From JAGAJR01 sp048463395 (lineage in GTDB: Bacteria > Pseudomonadota > Alphaproteobacteria > RF32 > CAG-239): DNA of 51,401 nucleotides. Every line of letters begins with the position of its first letter. Position 1 is the first letter of the stretch. Below the pieces are notes generated by a model. That model searched no databases. It saw nothing but the letters and a program-made list of their open reading frames with translations, and was not told the DNA's origin. The position numbers and the translations under genes are program-made. The DNA is taken from the NCBI GenBank assembly GCA_048463395.1, contig DBFWPL010000012.1:1-51401 (forward strand), given 5' to 3'. Of this stretch, positions 27,982-34,817 are shown piece after piece.

Positions 27982-28344
27982 ATGGCTAACAACTACAAAA
28001 AAGGCGATAAAGACACCAGACCTTGGGGAACATGGGAAGTATTGGACAGCGGCGAAGGTTTTTGCGTTAAGAGAATCTGCGTTACTCCGGGAAATATTTT
28101 GTCTTTACAATCCCATAACTTCAGAAACGAGCATTGGATTATCGTCAACGGGGAAGCCGTTGTTACTCTCGGGGAAGAAAAAATCAGCAAAAAAGCCGGC
28201 GAAAATGTCTTTATTCCGGTAAAAGTCAAGCACCGTATTCAAAACAATTCAAACGAAAATATGGAATTTATTGAAGTTCAGACCGGCGAAACTCTGGATG
28301 AAAACGATATTATTCGTTACGAAGACAGTTACGGCAGAGTTTAG
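27982..28344 (+). CDS. Mannose-6-phosphate isomerase-like cupin, copy 1
   Basis: 120 residues forming one cupin domain, like the C-terminal part of type II phosphomannose isomerase/ManC. RPWGTWEVLDSGEGFCVKRI leads the fold. SLQSHNFRNEHWIIVNGEA holds the metal histidines, and VPVKVKHRIQNN-type residues (HRI at about 91) close it. Small size suggests isomerase activity alone, with no guanylyltransferase domain. It forms a tandem with copy 2 (28390-28764), 45 bases apart. Confidence 0.85.
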   Translation: MANNYKKGDKDTRPWGTWEVLDSGEGFCVKRICVTPGNILSLQSHNFRNEHWIIVNGEAVVTLGEEKISKKAGENVFIPVKVKHRIQNNSNENMEFIEVQTGETLDENDIIRYEDSYGRV

Positions 28345-28389
28345 AAAAAGTTTTTATTTATCTTTTATGTCACTTAAACTATTTTGCAT

Positions 28390-28764
28390 ATGAAAACAAT
28401 AAACACTTATCAGAAAGGCGACAGAGATGTTCGACCTTGGGGAATGTGGGAAGTCTTGGGCTGCGGAAAAGGCTATTGCCTGAAACAAATCACGGTTTAT
28501 CCGGGAAAAGTCTTATCCTTACAAGTACATCAGTTCCGCAACGAAAAATGGATTATTGTCCAAGGACAAGCCGTTGTTACTCTCGGAGACAAGAACAACC
28601 GTCAGCAAAAAGTTCCGGGTGATGTTATTCTCATTCCCAAACAAGTCGTTCACCGCATCCAAAACAGCGGAGCAGACGACTTGATTTTCATTGAAATTCA
28701 GAATGGCGATGTCCTTGATGAAAATGACATTACCAGACTGGAAGATGTATACGGACGAGTATAA
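28390..28764 (+). CDS. Mannose-6-phosphate isomerase-like cupin, copy 2
   Basis: 124 residues from ATG 28390, clearly a paralogue of the preceding cupin (RPWGMWEVLGCGKGYCLKQI; SLQVHQFRNEKWIIVQGQA; HRIQNSGADD; DENDITRLEDVYGRV). In copy 2 the second histidine of HxxxxxxH is replaced (NEHW becomes NEKW), so metal binding may differ between the copies. No good Shine-Dalgarno site is seen, so it probably depends on translation from copy 1. Confidence 0.82.
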   Translation: MKTINTYQKGDRDVRPWGMWEVLGCGKGYCLKQITVYPGKVLSLQVHQFRNEKWIIVQGQAVVTLGDKNNRQQKVPGDVILIPKQVVHRIQNSGADDLIFIEIQNGDVLDENDITRLEDVYGRV

Positions 28765-28787
28765 AACTCGTTGGTTCTCAAAAAAAC

Positions 28788-28826
28788 ATCCCTCCAAACC
28801 GCAACCGCGTTTTAGAGGGATTTTAT
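28788..28826. terminator. Bidirectional terminator
   Basis: ATCCCTC pairs with GAGGGAT, with an inner AAAC/GTTT pairing, and T-rich flanks on both sides. It ends the cupin pair and the convergent cysteine hydrolase. Confidence 0.75.
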
Positions 28827-28830
28827 TTGT

Positions 28831-29379
28831 CTATACAATATATTTTTTGGAAATTTTCTTAAACTCTTCGCTTCCCGCTTTTTCCAACCACTCAAAAAAG
28901 ACCATCTCGGAACTGACAATATCCACACCGTTTTTAGACATTCTTTGCAACCCCAATACATTTTGCAGAGCATCTCGGGAAGAGCAGGCATTGGAAACGA
29001 CAAACACTTCATATCCGCGGCTTTTTAAGTCTAAGGCCGTCTGGGTTACACAAATATGGGTCTCTATTCCGGCAATGATGATTTGTTTTTTTCCTGAAGT
29101 TTCAATTTCTTTAAAAATTTCTTCATTTTTCGCACAGGAAAACTCCAGTTTTTCGCAGTAATTCCTTTTATCATCGGCGATTTGACGCAAATCCACCATT
29201 GTCGGCCCCAGCCCTTTTGGGTATTGCTCGGTAACAATAAAAGGAATGTTTAACTCTTTTGCAACGGCCAACAATTTTGTCGTGTTATTTATCACTTCCC
29301 GAGGGTTGTCCATCGCCGGAGCAAGACGTTCCTGAACGTCTATAATCAGCAGCAAAGAATTGTTTCTATTCATCAACAT
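28831..29379 (-). CDS. Isochorismatase-family cysteine hydrolase
   Basis: 182 residues. LLLIIDVQERLAPAM gives the catalytic aspartate. A central lysine region follows, then IIIAGIETHICVTQTALDL with the nucleophile cysteine after the cis-peptide-type motif. Members hydrolyse isochorismate, nicotinamide or related amides; YcaC-like enzymes of unknown substrate are the closest pattern. AGGA lies 7 bases before the ATG at 29379. Confidence 0.88.
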   Translation of the reverse strand: MLMNRNNSLLLIIDVQERLAPAMDNPREVINNTTKLLAVAKELNIPFIVTEQYPKGLGPTMVDLRQIADDKRNYCEKLEFSCAKNEEIFKEIETSGKKQIIIAGIETHICVTQTALDLKSRGYEVFVVSNACSSRDALQNVLGLQRMSKNGVDIVSSEMVFFEWLEKAGSEEFKKISKKYIV

Positions 29380-29412
29380 TGTTCATTCCTTTCACTTATT
29401 GACTATAAATGG

Positions 29413-29440
29413 TTGACTATCTTATGAAAAAAGATAATAC
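29413..29440 (+). promoter_or_regulatory. Possible sigma-70 promoter of the half DEAD-box gene
   Basis: TTGACT (29413-29418) is followed after 16 bases by TAATAC (29435-29440). If used, the transcript starts near 29447, which excludes the two upstream ATGs and favours the start at 29484. Confidence 0.45.
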
Positions 29441-29483
29441 TTCAGAAAACATAATTAAACCAGTTATTAAGAGAAGAAATACA

Positions 29484-30284
29484 ATGAATTTTTTAGATTT
29501 AGGGTTAAGTGAAAAAACAGTTCAGGCCATTAACGAATTTGGCATCAAAGAACCAACCACCGTTCAAAATGACGTTATCCCGTCCATTCTGCAGGGGAAA
29601 GACGTTTTTACGATTGCTCCGCAAGGCTGCGGCAAGACCTGTTCTTATGTGTTTCCGCTGATTGACATTATCAGCAACAAAGGCGGGCAGAATATTTTGA
29701 TTATTACCCCTAATTCTGACCAATCCGTCGTTGTATCCGACCGTTTGTCCATCTTTAATAAATATCATGAAATTAATGAAGCGACAATTAAGGACAAAGA
29801 CGAAGACATTAACAATGAAGCCAATGTGATTATCGGTTCTCCTGATTTGCTGGCTGAAATTATTGATGACGGAAAAATCGACCTTTCCAAAACAAATATT
29901 TTGGTTGTTGATGACATTAACCTCATTAAAAAGAACAAACAACTTGATAATCTGGAAAAAGTCTTGGAAATTCTTCCGGCAAACAAGCAAAATATCGTTT
30001 ACACCAATCGCCGTTCAAAAGAGACTCAAGGTATTTTAGATAAAATCCTCAAGGCTCCGGAAGAGATTAAAGTTGATAAAAATAAGGAACAAGAAGCTGA
30101 AATCACCGCTCAAGCCGTTCAACCCTGCAAAACTTCCGAGAAAAAAGCATCTTCCTGCCGCAAAGCACCTGCCAATCAGGATCCCGAGGCTTTGGAACTG
30201 ATAAAAAAATACAATACGTTTAACGGGAAAACGCCGGAATTTTTAATCATCAAAGGATTAATCGTCAATGTTGACGAACAATAA
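29484..30284 (+). CDS. Truncated, degenerate DEAD-box helicase-like protein
   Basis: 266 residues from ATG 29484, where DEAD-box proteins usually begin (MNFLDLGLSEKTVQAINEFG) and an AGAGAAGA site precedes; ATGs at 29409 and 29424 are alternatives. The Q motif (EPTTVQNDVIP) and Walker A (APQGCGKT, 45-52) are intact. Motif II is VVDD (141-144) instead of DEAD, motif III is YTN instead of SAT, and the whole second RecA domain is replaced by a ~75-residue Lys/Glu-rich tail. It may still bind RNA or ATP but should not unwind. The frame is open and has its own terminator, so it looks maintained. Confidence 0.78.
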   Translation: MNFLDLGLSEKTVQAINEFGIKEPTTVQNDVIPSILQGKDVFTIAPQGCGKTCSYVFPLIDIISNKGGQNILIITPNSDQSVVVSDRLSIFNKYHEINEATIKDKDEDINNEANVIIGSPDLLAEIIDDGKIDLSKTNILVVDDINLIKKNKQLDNLEKVLEILPANKQNIVYTNRRSKETQGILDKILKAPEEIKVDKNKEQEAEITAQAVQPCKTSEKKASSCRKAPANQDPEALELIKKYNTFNGKTPEFLIIKGLIVNVDEQ

Positions 30285-30317
30285 AAAAGGCCTCTCTCTG
30301 CAGAGGCTTTTTTTGTC
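30285..30317 (+). terminator. Rho-independent terminator
   Basis: GCCTCT with AGAGGC closes a CTCTGC loop, followed by T7. It lies directly after the DEAD-like gene. The rest of the gap to 30416 holds an ACATTTTAAAATGT palindrome (30361-30374) and nothing else I recognise. Confidence 0.88.
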
Positions 30318-30415
30318 TTTCGCTTGAGAGTGTGAAGGAATGTTATAATTTTCTTGCTTTACATTTTAAAATGTAACATGATGTTTTAAGTAATTTAACA
30401 ACAAAGAGCAAAACA

Positions 30416-30784
30416 ATGTATCAAAAGTTGGTTAACGGTGAATTCGGATTAAAAGAAACTTTTTGGAAATTCGGTGTTTTAGGAATAATCATTACTGATT
30501 TTATTGTTAAGGCTTTTGGCGGATTTCTGGCTAAAAAACTGGCCGGCATCAGCATTTTAACTTATTACACAAAATATTTTAACCCGCTGAAAATGGATAG
30601 TGCTCTGCTTATTTTGACGGTTTGCTATTTTGTCAGTCTGGCGTTTTTCCTGTTTTATTGCGTCAGTGTTGTCCGAGGGGTTTGGAAAAGCTCGGAAGCT
30701 TATGAACGCAGTATCTGGCTGAGGCATATTGCCCGTATTCTTACTTTGCTCTTAGTTTTTGTTTCAATTTCCTCTTTCTTTTAA
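30416..30784 (+). CDS. Small multi-span membrane protein, unknown function
   Basis: 122 residues with three hydrophobic segments (about 15-40, 60-85, 100-120), not recognised. It is followed after 10 bases by a small lipoprotein gene, so the two likely share a transcript. Confidence 0.65.
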   Translation: MYQKLVNGEFGLKETFWKFGVLGIIITDFIVKAFGGFLAKKLAGISILTYYTKYFNPLKMDSALLILTVCYFVSLAFFLFYCVSVVRGVWKSSEAYERSIWLRHIARILTLLLVFVSISSFF

Positions 30785-30794
30785 AAGGGTTCTT

Positions 30795-30947
30795 ATGAAA
30801 AAAGTATTTGTATTGTTTTTTATTTTGCTTTTGACGGCTTGCACTGTCGGAGAGTTTTCTGAAAAGCGTAACCGTCTGCATAACATGAACAGAACCAATA
30901 TTTGTGAGAAAGACCCTTCCCGTTGCATCAACGGCATTCCATGGTAA
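30795..30947 (+). CDS. Small lipoprotein (50 residues)
   Basis: ATG 30795 follows AAAAGGGT. MKKVFVLFFILLLTAC is a lipoprotein signal with a textbook lipobox (LTAC), leaving a mature peptide of about 35 residues with two more cysteines (ICEKDPSRC). It is too short to assign, and similar to entericidin-like or bacteriocin-release-type small lipoproteins only in size. Confidence 0.7.
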   Translation: MKKVFVLFFILLLTACTVGEFSEKRNRLHNMNRTNICEKDPSRCINGIPW

Positions 30948-30998
30948 TAATAAGACTTACCCTAGAATTTTAATGGCAAATTAATCTTTATGCTTTAT

Positions 30999-31167
30999 CA
31001 TCTCTTCTGCAATTCAGAGATGAATTGCGGTGTCTGAAAAACATCTTTACAACAAATCCACCCAAGGTGGAGTAAGTCGATATAAGCTGCTTTGCAGACG
31101 AATAAGGCTGACTGCGTTGTAACAGTTTTTCAGCTCCACCGCCTTAAAATTTTAAGGCGGTTTTGTT
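30999..31167 (+). ncRNA. Structured RNA candidate with alternative helices and terminator
   Basis: No reading frame fills this stretch. It holds a long helix: GCGGUG (31027-31032) with CACCGC (31137-31142), CUGAAAAAC (31034-31042) with GUUUUUCAG (31125-31133) and UUACAAC (31047-31053) with GUUGUAA (31116-31122). Inside lie two hairpins (31057-31071 and 31087-31097). A perfect 11-bp terminator stem (31139-31160) with T tail overlaps the 3' side of the long helix. At the 5' end, CAUCUCU/AGAGAUG (30999-31022) competes with GCAAUUC/GAAUUGC (31009-31028), which in turn competes with the long helix. It may be a 6S-type RNA, a leader that controls the HTH gene at 31196, or an unknown class. The identity is open. 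Confidence 0.6.
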
Positions 31168-31195
31168 TAATAAAAACAAAATCAGGAGTTTGAAA

Positions 31196-31447
31196 ATGAG
31201 TAAAAAAAACCGTCCGTTTAACACAAACTTTGCCGAACGCAATCCGGAAACAACCGTTTTGCTTGGTCGGCAAATTGAACAAATCAGAACCAATAACAAT
31301 TATTCCGTTACCGAGCTTTGCGATGTTCTTGACTTTCAACCTGACCGTTGGGTTGAGATTGAAAACGGCACGACTTTCGCCCTTGCCTATCTGACCCGTT
31401 TTGCCAAGTTCTTCAAAAAGAAAATCAAAATCGAACTTATCGGATAA
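31196..31447 (+). CDS. Small HTH (XRE-like) DNA-binding protein
   Basis: 83 residues from ATG 31196 with CAGGAG about 9 bases before. An earlier TTG at 31163 would place the start inside the terminator. LLGRQIEQIRTNNNYSVTELCDVLDFQPDRWVEIENG fits a five-helix Cro/XRE domain, with a conserved E-IENG turn. The N-terminal 20 residues are basic and polar. The structured RNA immediately upstream may control it. Target unknown. Confidence 0.78.
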   Translation: MSKKNRPFNTNFAERNPETTVLLGRQIEQIRTNNNYSVTELCDVLDFQPDRWVEIENGTTFALAYLTRFAKFFKKKIKIELIG

Positions 31448-31482
31448 AATAAAAGCCCCTCGAAAAGAGGGGCTTTTATTTT
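31446..31482. terminator. Bidirectional terminator
   Basis: AAAATAAAAGCCCCTC pairs with GAGGGGCTTTTATTTT around GAAAA. It serves the HTH gene and the convergent pssA. Confidence 0.93.
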
Positions 31483-32272
31483 ATTTACTTTGGTTTTCAA
31501 AGTCGTGTTTTTCTTTTAGGAAAATCACCACTCCCAATGGAATTGAGAGAGCATACATTGCCGTCATAATTCCCAATGTCAGCCATGGCTGACTAATGAT
31601 GAAGCTGGCGAACAGAGCCACAAACAACATCATCGGCAGAAACATATAAGTCGGAACTTTCATTTTCTTGGTAGAAATTGTCGGAATCCGACTGACCATT
31701 AAAAATGCAATAATACACATCAAGGTACTGCAAAAACTATTTGATCTGACAATGCTTTCCAATTCCGGAAAGTCAAAAGTAACCATAATCGGCATAATCG
31801 CCAATGCTGCGGCTGCCGGTGCCGGCACACCGACAAAAAAGTGCTGCCAATATTCCGGCTGAGGCTCATCGTCCAACATCGTGTTAAAGCGAGCCAAACG
31901 CATAGACATTCCGATAGAAAACAGAAGGCAGAAAAACCATCCGAATTTCGGCAAGTCAAACAATGTCCATTGGAACATCAGAATAGCCGGAGCAACACCA
32001 AAGCTGACGAAGTCAGACAGTGAATCCAATTCAGCACCAAACTTTGACGAACCTTTTAACATTCTGGCAACCCGACCATCCAAGCCATCAAAAAAAGCTG
32101 CCAAAAAGATACAAATAACCGCTTTGGCCCAATCTTCCTGAATGGAATAGCGAATTGAGGTTACGCCTGCACAAAGAGCCAACATGGTTACAATATTCGG
32201 GGCGATTTTGCGAAACGGCAAACTCGTAAACTTCTGTTTGGACAACAGAAGTTTGTTATTAATCTTTTCCAT
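31481..32272 (-). CDS. pssA: CDP-diacylglycerol-serine O-phosphatidyltransferase
   Basis: 263 residues, polytopic membrane enzyme making phosphatidylserine from CDP-diacylglycerol and serine. The CDP-alcohol phosphatidyltransferase motif DGxxxR...G...D...D is complete in DGLDGRVARMLKGSSKFGAE followed by LDSLSD. The start ATG overlaps the psd stop by one base. The pair makes phosphatidylethanolamine in two steps. Confidence 0.95.
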   Translation of the reverse strand: MEKINNKLLLSKQKFTSLPFRKIAPNIVTMLALCAGVTSIRYSIQEDWAKAVICIFLAAFFDGLDGRVARMLKGSSKFGAELDSLSDFVSFGVAPAILMFQWTLFDLPKFGWFFCLLFSIGMSMRLARFNTMLDDEPQPEYWQHFFVGVPAPAAAALAIMPIMVTFDFPELESIVRSNSFCSTLMCIIAFLMVSRIPTISTKKMKVPTYMFLPMMLFVALFASFIISQPWLTLGIMTAMYALSIPLGVVIFLKEKHDFENQSK

Positions 32273-32979
32273 TATCTCATAACTCCTTTAATCTGAGCTG
32301 CATCACTATTTAAATTAGCCAGAACGGTTTCTCCGGCAACCATTGTCTGGCCAAGGCAAACCTGAGGTTCAACACCTTCCGGCAAATAAACATCCAGACG
32401 GGAACCAAAACGAATCATTCCGAAACGTTCTCCGGCTTTAAACTCCATGCCTTCCGTCGCTTCGCACAAAATGCGACGGGCAATCAAACCTGCAATCTGA
32501 ACGAAAGCGATGTCCTTGCCGCTTTTGGTCTTCATGGCGAGAAGCTGACGCTCATTATCCTTGGAGGCCTTATCCAAAGTCGCGTTAAGAAATTTACCCG
32601 GCACATAGACGGCTTTGGTAATTTTTCCTTCCGCAGGAGCTCTGTTAACATGAACATTAAACACGCTCATAAAAATACTGACACGGGTAAATTTCTGATT
32701 ACCCAGTGCCAACTCTTCAGGAGCTTGAACTTTTGTTATCATTTGAACCGTTCCGTCCGCCGGAGAAATAACAACGTCCTTAATCTCCGGAGTAACTCTT
32801 TCCGGATCACGGAAAAAGTAAAAACACCAAACGGTCAAAATCATTCCAAACCAACCCAATGGCTGCCAAATCATTGCCAATAACGCTGTTATTGCAGCAA
32901 AAATTCCTACAAACTTCCACCCCTCGTTGTGGATATTCGGAAGAACGTAGCGACGCCATGAAATATCAATGGTTTTCAT
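32272..32979 (-). CDS. psd: Phosphatidylserine decarboxylase (short, alphaproteobacterial type)
   Basis: 235 residues from ATG 32979 (MKTIDISWRRYVLPNIHNEG) with AAAGGA before it. Two membrane segments near the N-terminus are followed by FFRDPERVTP, SPADGTV and FMSVFNVHVNRAP, which are standard Psd motifs. IRFGSRLDVYLP contains the Gly-Ser cleavage site where the pyruvoyl group forms. The frame is open further upstream to 33123, but that part is basic and unlike any Psd and is treated as leader. Confidence 0.93.
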   Translation of the reverse strand: MKTIDISWRRYVLPNIHNEGWKFVGIFAAITALLAMIWQPLGWFGMILTVWCFYFFRDPERVTPEIKDVVISPADGTVQMITKVQAPEELALGNQKFTRVSIFMSVFNVHVNRAPAEGKITKAVYVPGKFLNATLDKASKDNERQLLAMKTKSGKDIAFVQIAGLIARRILCEATEGMEFKAGERFGMIRFGSRLDVYLPEGVEPQVCLGQTMVAGETVLANLNSDAAQIKGVMR

Positions 32980-32998
32980 TTTTTTATCCTTTCTAAAT

Positions 32999-33057
32999 GC
33001 CCGCGAGCCGCTTTTGCCGAGACGCTGTCTCCGCCGCAAATCACAATTCCCTGCGGG
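32999..33057 (-). promoter_or_regulatory. GC-rich structured leader of psd-pssA
   Basis: On the minus strand, CCCGC (33057-33053) can close onto GCGGG (33004-33000), with a perfect GAGAC-AGC-GTCTC hairpin inside (33031-33019). A rival TCCC/GGGA hairpin uses one arm of the outer stem. The GC content is well above the surroundings and it ends ~20 bases before the psd start, so it may be a regulatory leader. Confidence 0.4.
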
Positions 33058-33164
33058 ACGTTTGATTATATGACCCAAACAGAAGAACACATTTTTCCGA
33101 AAGAAACAAGTTTTATGTTGCATTTATTATTTTTTGTATGTATAAACTTCTTTGTTAATTTTAT

Positions 33165-33251
33165 GCGCTTGTGGCGGAACAGGTAGACGCTGCAGACTTA
33201 AAATCTGTTGTCCGCAAGGACGTGCCGGTTCGATTCCGGCCTAGCGCACCA
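33165..33251 (+). tRNA. tRNA-Leu (anticodon UAA)
   Basis: 87 bases with encoded CCA. The acceptor stem GCGCUUG pairs with CUAGCGC (one U-U mismatch). The D-arm region has GGCGGAACAGGUAGACGC, typical of leucine tRNA. The anticodon loop is CUUAAAA, with UAA as anticodon. A long variable arm (GUCCGCAAGGAC) and a GGUUCGAUUCC T-arm are present. Confidence 0.95.
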
Positions 33252-33294
33252 TAATAAAAAAACCTCCCCTTCGGGAGGATTTTTTATTATGGTG
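33247..33294. terminator. tRNA terminator inside a long inverted repeat
   Basis: CCTCCC-CTTC-GGGAGG (33263-33278) is flanked by A and T runs. The pairing continues outwards as CACCATAATAAAAAA with TTTTTTATTATGGTG, so the stem reaches into the 3' CCA end of the tRNA. Confidence 0.85.
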
Positions 33295-33296
33295 TC

Positions 33297-33453
33297 TCAG
33301 ATTAGAATATCGAAGCGGCACGGTGCCGGTTTGACCTGCAGTTCGCAGGCGGATATAGACGCCGATTGCCGATAGGCAAGCGAACAAAGTCGGCGAAAAA
33401 ACTTTTTGATGAAAAAGTTTTAGCCCTTCCGGCCTAGTGCACTATAATAAAAA
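33297..33453 (+). pseudogene. Decayed tRNA-Leu 3' copy split by a structured insert
   Basis: 27 bases at 33427-33453 copy 33234-33260 of the tRNA-Leu 3' end and downstream DNA with two C-to-T changes. GTGCCGGTTTGA (33323-33334) copies the T-arm start of the tRNA with one change. Between these lies about 90 bases not in the tRNA: a CCTGC-AGTTC-GCAGG hairpin (33335-33349), a nested hairpin (33360-33395, CGCCGA with TCGGCG around TTGCC-GATA-GGCAA) and an A/T hairpin (33398-33421). So a second tRNA-Leu copy appears to have been interrupted in its T-loop. Alternatively, the repeat pair is an att-site scar of a small integrated element. No integrase is present. Confidence 0.5.
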
Positions 33454-33478
33454 CAGGTACCCTTGTGGTACCTTTTTC
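33449..33478 (+). terminator. Terminator after the decayed tRNA copy
   Basis: AGGTACC pairs with GGTACCT around CTTGT, preceded by A5 and followed by T5. It takes the place of the terminator behind the intact tRNA. From here to 33728 the DNA is very AT-rich and holds no gene I can support; a TTGTCC/TATAAA pair (33541-33573) might be a weak promoter. Confidence 0.75.
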
Positions 33479-33728
33479 ATTTTAATATTTTAAATAACAA
33501 AATCCTAAATTTAATCCATTTGCTCTGCAACCTACGAAATTTTGTCCAATTGTGTCATTATAAATATTGAACAATATCATATTTTATGATATATTTAGAT
33601 TCTAAAAAGATATTATTCTGGGCGGTTATGCGGTTCATTGTTGTGGTTATGCCATTACTTAAGAACTACTGTATTTGTACTGGCGGATAAATCTTTCATA
33701 AAAAGAAACAACCAAAACCCAATATATA

Positions 33729-34235
33729 ATGAACAACAACGTAAAAAACGTACTTTCTTATATGCTAGGCAATGAGAAGTACACTTTCGTCGACATGCTC
33801 GGCTGTGGCGATTTTTCGGGACTTTCAACATTCGCAATCATGGAAGGAAACGGCATCAAAGGTTACACCGGCGAGACCATCCAATTCCAATGCAGCACGT
33901 TGAGCCGCGGAACCAATCGCGAACTCCAACTTCGCAGCTACGACAAGTCGACAAACAAGACAACAGTCGACGAGCGTCTCACTATCGGAGACCTGTTCCC
34001 CGGCCACGAGGTAGTCATCCTTACCGGTGGAGACAGCATCAGAGGTTTCGCTCCTGTGTTCGACGACAAGCTCGACTTGGCTCTCTGGCTGAGAGATCTG
34101 AAGAACTGGCACGGCTCTCTTCCTGAGAATAATCGCTGGGCTTTCTCCTCTGCTCTTGAGGACATGGTCGAATTGGCAAAGTTCCTCTACCGAAACAACC
34201 CCAACAAGGTTGCCTCAGTGCTCGACGAACTGTAA
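33729..34235 (+). CDS. Protein of unknown function with foreign codon usage
   Basis: 168 residues, not recognised; soluble, no signal peptide, no membrane segment. N-terminal half: LSYMLGNEKYTFVDMLGCGD and a conserved-looking GNGIKGYTGETIQFQ. Middle: TIGDLFPGHEVVILTGGDSI. C-terminus: helical, with WHGSLPENNRWAFSSALEDM. Codons end mostly in C (ATC, GAC, TTC, CGC, GGC), while every neighbour prefers T or A. There is no Shine-Dalgarno sequence; the leader is A-rich (CAACCAAAACCCAATATATA), a style common in Bacteroidota. It lies 0.5 kb behind a tRNA with a duplicated end. All this points to recent horizontal transfer. Confidence 0.75.
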   Translation: MNNNVKNVLSYMLGNEKYTFVDMLGCGDFSGLSTFAIMEGNGIKGYTGETIQFQCSTLSRGTNRELQLRSYDKSTNKTTVDERLTIGDLFPGHEVVILTGGDSIRGFAPVFDDKLDLALWLRDLKNWHGSLPENNRWAFSSALEDMVELAKFLYRNNPNKVASVLDEL

Positions 34236-34266
34236 AAAAACTTCAAGCTTCGGCTTGACTTCATCC

Positions 34267-34312
34267 AACAGCCCCTGAAAGTATTTCAAACTTTAGGGGC
34301 TGTTTCTTTTTC
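34267..34312 (+). terminator. Terminator of the foreign gene
   Basis: AACAGCCCCTGAAAGT pairs with ACTTTAGGGGCTGTT, followed by a T-rich stretch. A CAAGC-TTCG-GCTTG hairpin (34244-34257) lies between it and the stop codon. Confidence 0.88.
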
Positions 34313-34358
34313 CAATTATTCATCTTTCTGACAGGCTTAATTTGACGACAAGACAAAT

Positions 34359-34407
34359 ATGTGAGAATATTTTAGTATATTTCACAATTATTGAGGTATT
34401 CTCACAT
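34359..34407 (+). promoter_or_regulatory. 11-bp inverted repeat over promoter and start codon
   Basis: ATGTGAGAATA (34359-34369) is the exact reverse complement of TATTCTCACAT (34397-34407). The left arm overlaps the -10 zone expected for TTGACG (34342-34347); the right arm covers the first two bases of the ATG at 34406. It may be an operator, or an RNA hairpin that hides the start codon if transcription begins upstream. Confidence 0.5.
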
Positions 34408-34726
34408 GAAGTCTAAGCTTAAATCATTATGCTTTTGGGCATTTTTTTTCATTTTATTAACCGGACTAATGTTTTGGGGAATATTTCTCTTAATTACCAA
34501 CAACATACTAACTGATAATCATTATGATGATTTAATCTATGTATCTTTTTGTATTTTGGGATATTCATTTTTAACTATTTTTATTATTTTTTCTTTCCTT
34601 ATCTTTCAAAAAAAGCTTCCTGACAGGCTTAAAAAATTTGAAAAAATTAAATACTTATTAGCAACGTTTTTGTTAATGCTCTGTGAAGCAATTTTGGCTG
34701 CTGCCGGCTTACCAGACTTGGATTGA
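34406..34726 (+). CDS. Small membrane protein, unknown function
   Basis: 106 residues from ATG 34406 with GAGG 9 bases upstream; a TTG at 34391 is less likely. Three hydrophobic segments (about 7-30, 42-65, 83-101) and a basic connecting loop (KKLPDRLKKFEKIK). No family recognised. The inverted repeat at its start suggests local control. Confidence 0.65.
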   Translation: MKSKLKSLCFWAFFFILLTGLMFWGIFLLITNNILTDNHYDDLIYVSFCILGYSFLTIFIIFSFLIFQKKLPDRLKKFEKIKYLLATFLLMLCEAILAAAGLPDLD

Positions 34727-34767
34727 CAAACATCTTTGATTTTATTCATAAAAATCCCTGCACCCTC

Positions 34768-34796
34768 TTGACAAAACTTATCGAAAATTATATTAT
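34768..34796 (+). promoter_or_regulatory. Strong sigma-70 type promoter
   Basis: TTGACA (34768-34773), 17-base spacer, TATTAT (34791-34796). It fits transcription of the gene at 34818 from about 34803, with GGAGGA as ribosome-binding site. Confidence 0.75.
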
Positions 34797-34817
34797 TCGA
34801 CAAAAAATGGAGGAGCT

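Noticed and set aside
30999..31167. Retron msr-msd, tmRNA or SRP RNA
   Set aside because: No reverse transcriptase is near, there is no tRNA-like end or tag frame, and the SRP GGAAG/AGCAG tetraloop region is missing.
32980..33123. N-terminal extension of psd from an upstream start
   Set aside because: The encoded residues are basic, unlike any Psd, and overlap a GC-rich stem region. ATG 32979 has a ribosome-binding site and the family start.
33252..33728. A short gene between the tRNA and the foreign gene
   Set aside because: Frames are short, AT-rich and lack ribosome-binding sites; the decayed tRNA copy, hairpins and terminators account for the first half and nothing was recognised in the rest.
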